Shown: positions 6,037 through 9,359 of the stretch, one piece after another
How positions within the stretch are numbered: the first letter of the stretch is position 1
Layout: each line of letters begins with the position of its first letter
DNA from: Flavobacteriaceae bacterium UBA1682
GTDB lineage: Bacteria; Bacteroidota; Bacteroidia; Flavobacteriales; Flavobacteriaceae
Direction: 5' to 3'
Length of the DNA: 9,359 nt
Assembly (NCBI GenBank): GCA_002320285.1
Contig: DCKE01000022.1
Span: forward strand, 1-9,359
Notes under the pieces: model-generated
What the model was told of the DNA's origin: nothing
The model's database searches: none
Seen by the model: only the letters and a program-made list of their open reading frames with translations
Position numbers and translations under genes: made by a program

Positions 6037-8934
6037 ATGAAACAACTCTACTTCTTAAAGTTCTTAATGATTTTATGCATTTTCGTCGGTCACCAAACGG
6101 CAACTGCGCAGTATTCGACGGTGCATCACGTTGCTCCTTCTCCTTGGCAATACTGGAGCAATGCTAATGAGATTGTACTTTCCACCCTATCCACCACCCC
6201 GGTAACGGTAAAACTTTACAAAAGCGATCAAACTCTATTAACCACGCTTACGGTTAATTTCAACAGTCCGGTGTCCTATCGATTTAGTGGAATACCGACT
6301 ATATTAGCACACAACGCAATCAACACCAACTACAACGACCGCGGTTTAGTTGTAGAGGCTACCGCACCTGTACTAGTTAACCTTCGTAACATCGCCTCAG
6401 ATGCCAATGGACTCGACACCACCACTATTAAAGGAAACGCTTCGCTGGTCAGTTTTGGAAATGAAGGCATGGGATTAGAATTCCGACTCGGATATTATCG
6501 CAGCAATTTCACCGGTCTTCATTTACATAATCCGGTTTACTCCGTCATGGCAATTGATGACCATACTACTGTCGAACTAAACGGCAATTTGCTCACTGTT
6601 TTAAACGCAGGACAAAGCCGACTTTTTAACGCCCCAACCGGATCGTTATTAGTCGCTAGCAAACCCGTTGTCGCTAATGTGGGGAGTTATGGAGACACGC
6701 CACAGGCTTGCGGTGGCGCTGGTGAAGACGGAACTGTCGATCAAATTGCACCAGTAGCAGCTTTAGGCATGCAATATTTAGTTGTAAGAGGTAATGGCGC
6801 TAGGGGAACAGGAGCAACACATCCCGAACAAAGTACTTTTATCGCCGCACAAGACAGTACTGTAGTAACGGTGAAAAACTACAGCCCTTTAGGCGTGCTT
6901 CTTAATCAAAACAACTACAACCTAAATACAGCGGGAAACTTCGCATCCATTCATCATGGCGATGCATCTAATATGTTGTCTTCCTCCTTAATCACCTCTA
7001 ATAAACCGATAATCGTATACTCGGGAACAGCCGTAGCCTGCGAAACCGATATATCTACCGTGTTACCCATAGGCGGTTGTGCAGGAACTACCAATATACA
7101 AACCACGAAGTTCATCGATTATTTTAATAACAACCTTCCTTATTTCGGATACACCATAGTCGAAAACGCCACGACTCCTGTACTGATTAATGGTCAAAAT
7201 TTGGAAACCGTCACTGGAAATACCCGTATACCCATAGGCAATACCGGTTTTTATATGTTAAACTTTACAAACATATCTCTGGGCTCGCCTCAAAATATCA
7301 TATTAACATCCACTGCCCGTATGACTACTTGCCTGATTCAGCAAGGTGATGGTTATTCGATGTCTGGTTTTTTTTCATCTCATGGTGATAGCCCTGAGCC
7401 ACCGACGACAATTGACAATCAAAACCCTTGCTCTGCTCTTTTAAAAACCACGTCAGGCTTATCTCCTTACCAATGGTACCATAATGGTCAACCGATTGCA
7501 GGTGCAAATAACGACAGCTACGAAGCCTTATTCTCGGGGAACTACACAGTAAAGGGAACTAGAGATTGCGGGGAAACCAATTTCTCATCACCATTGTATG
7601 TCGAAATCCCTCCCTGTAGTGATCTCGCGATCACAAAAGAAATTGATAAAATAGAGAATGGCGTTGTTACCTTTATCATTACCGCCATCAACCACAGTAC
7701 TCAACACGACGATACTAATGTTATTATCAATGAGTTTCTACCCTCGGGTTATACGTTTCTAAACGCCACTTCAACCCTAGGTACATTTAATCCCGTAACA
7801 AGTCAATGGAACATCCCCTTACTAGCTAAGAACTCTACTGCACGCCTAACTATCCATGCAAGCATACTACCAGAAGGTGAATATCTCAATGTTGTTAATA
7901 TAACAGGAGATAATATTGACCCAGATTTAGACAACAACACTGCACAGATTAGAATTGCTCTTGGTGATCTACAAGTTACAAAAACAGCTTTCGAACATAC
8001 CTTCATCGACATTGGCGATCAAATACAATACGAAATCCGTATTCGCAATAAAGGAAACGGTATTCTAAGAAATATCCAGATACTCGACGACAATGCAGAT
8101 CCAGGTAGTATTGTACCAGCAGTTGTAGACGTCTTAGCACCGAGAGAAGAGGTTGTTATCAGCGCCCAACATACCGTCACCTTTGATGATTATATTTCAG
8201 GGCAGGTCGTAAACCAAGCGACAGTCCATGCGGATACTCACAGCGGAAACATTGTACAAGTATCTGACGACCCCTCTACAGCGGAAAAAGACGATCCCAC
8301 CATCGTCAAAATAAAACGTTTGGCAGATCTCAACGCTGAAAAGACCAATAACCAGATCTATTATACCCCTGGAACTCAAACCGAATACACCATAATCGTG
8401 ATTAATAAAGGTCCAACCACTGCCCTTAATGTAAAAATAACGGATCCACTTCCCCGTGAAATTGAAGTCATGCACTGGAGTAGCGACCGAGGACACGAAG
8501 GAACTGGACCAGTAAACATCACTCTTCCACACTTAAGGGTATCCGAAACCATAACTATTAAGGCTAAAATAGACATCCCAGCAGACAGAAAAGGGAATTT
8601 AACCAATATAGTTCATGTCACTAGTGACGTCCACGATCCGAATCCTATATGTCTCGAGTGCATCGATAATGATATGCAAAGAATCTATATACCAAAAGGA
8701 ATTTCTCCTAATGGCGATAATGTGAATGATTTCTTAGACCTACAGCATTTCAACATAGCTGAGATAAAAATTTACAACCGCTATGGAACCTTGGTATACT
8801 CTAAAAAGAATTACAAACAAGAGTGGTATGGGCAGTCCAACAACGGCACAGCCTTGCCCTCTGCCACATATTTCTACTCCCTACTTGTCGACAATGGCGA
8901 TAAAATTACAGGATGGATTTACGTAATCAGATAA
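6037..8934 (+). CDS. Secreted surface protein: IgGFc-binding-like region, Ig-like segment, three DUF11 domains, T9SS type B sorting domain
   Basis: A 965-residue exported protein. Residues 1-24 are a Sec signal peptide (basic start, hydrophobic FLKFLMILCIFVG core, cleavage probably TATA/QYS). Residues about 30-460 resemble the IgGFc-binding-protein N-terminal domain (PF17517-like), with repeated 'kPVVANVGSY', 'kPIIVYSGTA' type strands and a Cys pair region. Residues about 465-525 form an Ig-like segment (YQWYHNGQPIAGANN, SGNYTV). Three DUF11 domains begin near D529 (DLAITKE), D644 (DLQVTKT) and D764 (DLNAEKT), each ending in 'N..N/T.D..D.D' strands. Residues about 883-965 are the CHU_C/gliding-motility-associated C-terminal domain (PKGISPNGDNVNDFL, IYNRYGTLVY, GWIYVIR), the type B signal for type IX secretion. 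It is likely an adhesin or matrix protein. It stands alone, 144 bases after recX, and the type IX machinery is not in the window. Confidence 0.92.
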   Translation: MKQLYFLKFLMILCIFVGHQTATAQYSTVHHVAPSPWQYWSNANEIVLSTLSTTPVTVKLYKSDQTLLTTLTVNFNSPVSYRFSGIPTILAHNAINTNYNDRGLVVEATAPVLVNLRNIASDANGLDTTTIKGNASLVSFGNEGMGLEFRLGYYRSNFTGLHLHNPVYSVMAIDDHTTVELNGNLLTVLNAGQSRLFNAPTGSLLVASKPVVANVGSYGDTPQACGGAGEDGTVDQIAPVAALGMQYLVVRGNGARGTGATHPEQSTFIAAQDSTVVTVKNYSPLGVLLNQNNYNLNTAGNFASIHHGDASNMLSSSLITSNKPIIVYSGTAVACETDISTVLPIGGCAGTTNIQTTKFIDYFNNNLPYFGYTIVENATTPVLINGQNLETVTGNTRIPIGNTGFYMLNFTNISLGSPQNIILTSTARMTTCLIQQGDGYSMSGFFSSHGDSPEPPTTIDNQNPCSALLKTTSGLSPYQWYHNGQPIAGANNDSYEALFSGNYTVKGTRDCGETNFSSPLYVEIPPCSDLAITKEIDKIENGVVTFIITAINHSTQHDDTNVIINEFLPSGYTFLNATSTLGTFNPVTSQWNIPLLAKNSTARLTIHASILPEGEYLNVVNITGDNIDPDLDNNTAQIRIALGDLQVTKTAFEHTFIDIGDQIQYEIRIRNKGNGILRNIQILDDNADPGSIVPAVVDVLAPREEVVISAQHTVTFDDYISGQVVNQATVHADTHSGNIVQVSDDPSTAEKDDPTIVKIKRLADLNAEKTNNQIYYTPGTQTEYTIIVINKGPTTALNVKITDPLPREIEVMHWSSDRGHEGTGPVNITLPHLRVSETITIKAKIDIPADRKGNLTNIVHVTSDVHDPNPICLECIDNDMQRIYIPKGISPNGDNVNDFLDLQHFNIAEIKIYNRYGTLVYSKKNYKQEWYGQSNNGTALPSATYFYSLLVDNGDKITGWIYVIR

Positions 8935-8938
8935 ATAT

Positions 8939-9026
8939 CGTTGTTCGAAAATCGTGATTCGATGTTCGTGATTCGATGTTCGTGATTCGAAAATCGACTC
9001 TCGACTCTCGACTCTCGAATCACGAA
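8939..9026. repeat. Module A, first block: three 14-bp repeats, three heptamers, and an inverted copy
   Basis: The leader CGTTGTTCGAAAATCG occupies 8939-8954. TCGTGATTCGA occurs three times (8952-8962, 8966-8976, 8980-8990) with an exact 14-base period. Its reverse complement TCGAATCACGA sits at 9015-9025. Between them are three tandem TCGACTC heptamers (8994-9014). The third copy plus flanking T can pair with 9015-9026 as a 12-bp stem with a 24-base loop, and each of the three direct copies is a possible alternative partner. Confidence 0.9.
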
Positions 9027-9029
9027 GAG

Positions 9030-9081
9030 CCCCTTAGGGGTGACATGATTCTAAAGCTTATACGCAAATAGGCGAATTCGC
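9030..9081. repeat. Module B, copy 1
   Basis: CCCCTTAGGGG (9030-9040) forms a compact 4-bp GC hairpin, followed by TGACATGATTCTAAAGC and then GCGAATTCGC (9072-9081), a perfect 10-bp palindrome. The upstream palindrome is degenerate here (GCTTATACGC). It differs from copy 2 at only two of 52 positions. Confidence 0.85.
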
Positions 9082-9097
9082 TTATGGGCATAGAAAA

Positions 9098-9149
9098 CCC
9101 CGTAGGGGTGACATGATTCTAAAGCGTATACGCAAATAGGCGAATTCGC
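9098..9149. repeat. Module B, copy 2, with two intact palindromes
   Basis: CCCCGTAGGGG (9098-9108), then TGACATGATTCTAAA, then two perfect 10-bp palindromes GCGTATACGC (9124-9133) and GCGAATTCGC (9140-9149) separated by six bases (AAATAG). This is the most complete copy. It begins 68 bases after copy 1. Confidence 0.85.
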
Positions 9150-9158
9150 ATATAAGCC

Positions 9159-9193
9159 AAAAGTCCCTAAGCGATAAAGATTAGGGACTTTTT
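9159..9193. terminator. Rho-independent-like terminator inside the repeat region
   Basis: The stem AAGTCCCTAA (9161-9170) / TTAGGGACTT (9181-9190) is a perfect 10 bp with a 10-base loop, and it extends by A-T pairs. It is followed by T's on the plus strand, and the minus strand also ends in T's. It is not part of either repeat module. It is the best terminator for the 965-residue protein gene, 225 bases past its stop, and may also stop leftward transcription. Confidence 0.75.
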
Positions 9194-9203
9194 GTTCGAA
9201 ACT

Positions 9204-9240
9204 CGTTGTTCGAAAATCGACTCTCGAATCACGACTCACG
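9204..9240. repeat. Module A, second block with one heptamer
   Basis: The leader CGTTGTTCGAAAATCG recurs exactly at 9204-9219 (16 of 16 with 8939-8954). It leads into a single TCGACTC (9217-9223) and TCGAATCACGA (9224-9234), then CTCACGAA before module B copy 3. Confidence 0.85.
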
Positions 9241-9245
9241 AAAAA

Positions 9246-9289
9246 CCCCGTAGGGTAGGGGTGACATAATTATAAACCGTATACGCAAA
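9246..9289. repeat. Module B, copy 3, with a 5-base duplication in the hairpin
   Basis: CCCCGTAGGGTAGGGG (9246-9261) carries an extra TAGGG compared with the other copies, so the right arm is duplicated. The tail reads TGACATAATTATAAAC and keeps the CGTATACG core of the first palindrome. It stops at CGCAAAT, where a module A block takes over instead of the second palindrome. Confidence 0.85.
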
Positions 9290-9345
9290 TCGACTCTCGA
9301 CTCTCGAATCACGAAGAACCCCATAGGGGTGACATAATTATAAAC
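9287..9345. repeat. Module A third block (two heptamers) joined to module B copy 4
   Basis: Two TCGACTC heptamers (9290-9303) and TCGAATCACGA (9304-9314) lead through AGAA into CCCCATAGGGG (9319-9329) and TGACATAATTATAAAC. The A-B junction is nearly the same as at 9008-9056 (module A into copy 1). Palindromes are absent after this copy. The array may continue beyond the window edge. Confidence 0.85.
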
Positions 9346-9359
9346 AAAAAACCCTCACC

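Larger units (their letters stand above)
8935..9359. repeat. Gene-free mosaic of short repeats (overall region)
   Basis: No credible gene lies in these 425 bases up to the window edge; an open frame at 9051-9239 on the minus strand is made of repeats. Two modules alternate. Module A is TCG-rich: a TTGTTCGAAAATCG leader, tandem TCGACTC heptamers and TCGAATCACGA. Module B is a hairpin of the form CCCCnTAGGGGTGACAT followed by an AT-rich tail, with a pair of 10-bp palindromes in two of its four copies. Order: A, B1, B2, terminator, A, B3, A, B4. The layout resembles REP/BIME-type mosaics more than a satellite or CRISPR. A relationship to REP-associated tyrosine transposases is a guess, since none is in the window. 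Confidence 0.8.

Noticed and set aside
7325..8606. Minus-strand open frames across the large secreted protein
   Set aside because: They are antisense shadows; the plus-strand frame shows continuous domain structure from signal peptide to sorting domain.
9051..9239. A 62-codon minus-strand open frame
   Set aside because: It is composed entirely of the repeat modules and a terminator hairpin, and has no protein-like conservation.
8935..9359. CRISPR array
   Set aside because: Repeat units differ in length and composition, spacing is irregular, intervening sequences are themselves repeats, and no cas gene is nearby.

Overview
The window comes from a member of the Bacteroidota, probably Flavobacteriia or Sphingobacteriia; the class cannot be fixed from this sequence. 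Evidence: a secreted giant protein ending in a type IX secretion (CHU_C / type B) sorting domain, a DUF4494 protein, an ISAon1-type transposase remnant, promoters matching the phylum's -33 TTTG / -7 TAnnTTTG consensus, weak Shine-Dalgarno sites and an AT-rich base composition.

Layout. Bases 1-231 hold a decayed ISAon1-family transposase N-terminal gene on the minus strand, cut by the window edge. After a poorly coding stretch comes a DUF4494 gene (554-1102, +), which converges on a MocR/PdxR-type regulator (1231-2652, -) across a strong hairpin terminator. The regulator is divergent from a two-gene unit, a small cupin (2754-3242) and a dihydrodipicolinate synthase/N-acetylneuraminate lyase-family enzyme (3263-4165). 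That unit has a textbook Bacteroidota promoter and ends at a strong terminator. Next is a second transcription unit: a JmjC/cupin_8-type Fe(II)/2-oxoglutarate oxygenase (4532-5413) whose 3' end overlaps recX (to 5892). Last comes a 965-residue secreted protein (6037-8934) with an IgGFc-binding-like region, an Ig-like segment, three DUF11 domains and a T9SS C-terminal domain.

How the genes work together. The MocR-cupin-aldolase group looks like a small self-regulated catabolic locus for an amino-acid-derived or keto-acid substrate; the substrate cannot be read from the sequence. The Schiff-base lysine of the aldolase is present, but the arginine that defines true DapA is not. The JmjC-recX pair appears translationally coupled. 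The surface protein looks monocistronic.

The most unusual part is the last 425 bases (8935-9359), a gene-free mosaic of short repeats. A TCG-rich cassette contains a heptamer present in 3, 1 and 2 tandem copies in its three occurrences. It alternates with four copies of a CCCC-n-TA-GGGG-TGACAT hairpin module, and two adjacent 10-bp palindromes accompany part of these copies. This resembles a REP/BIME-type mosaic, and it contains one conventional-looking terminator. No CRISPR, rRNA or convincing tRNA was found.
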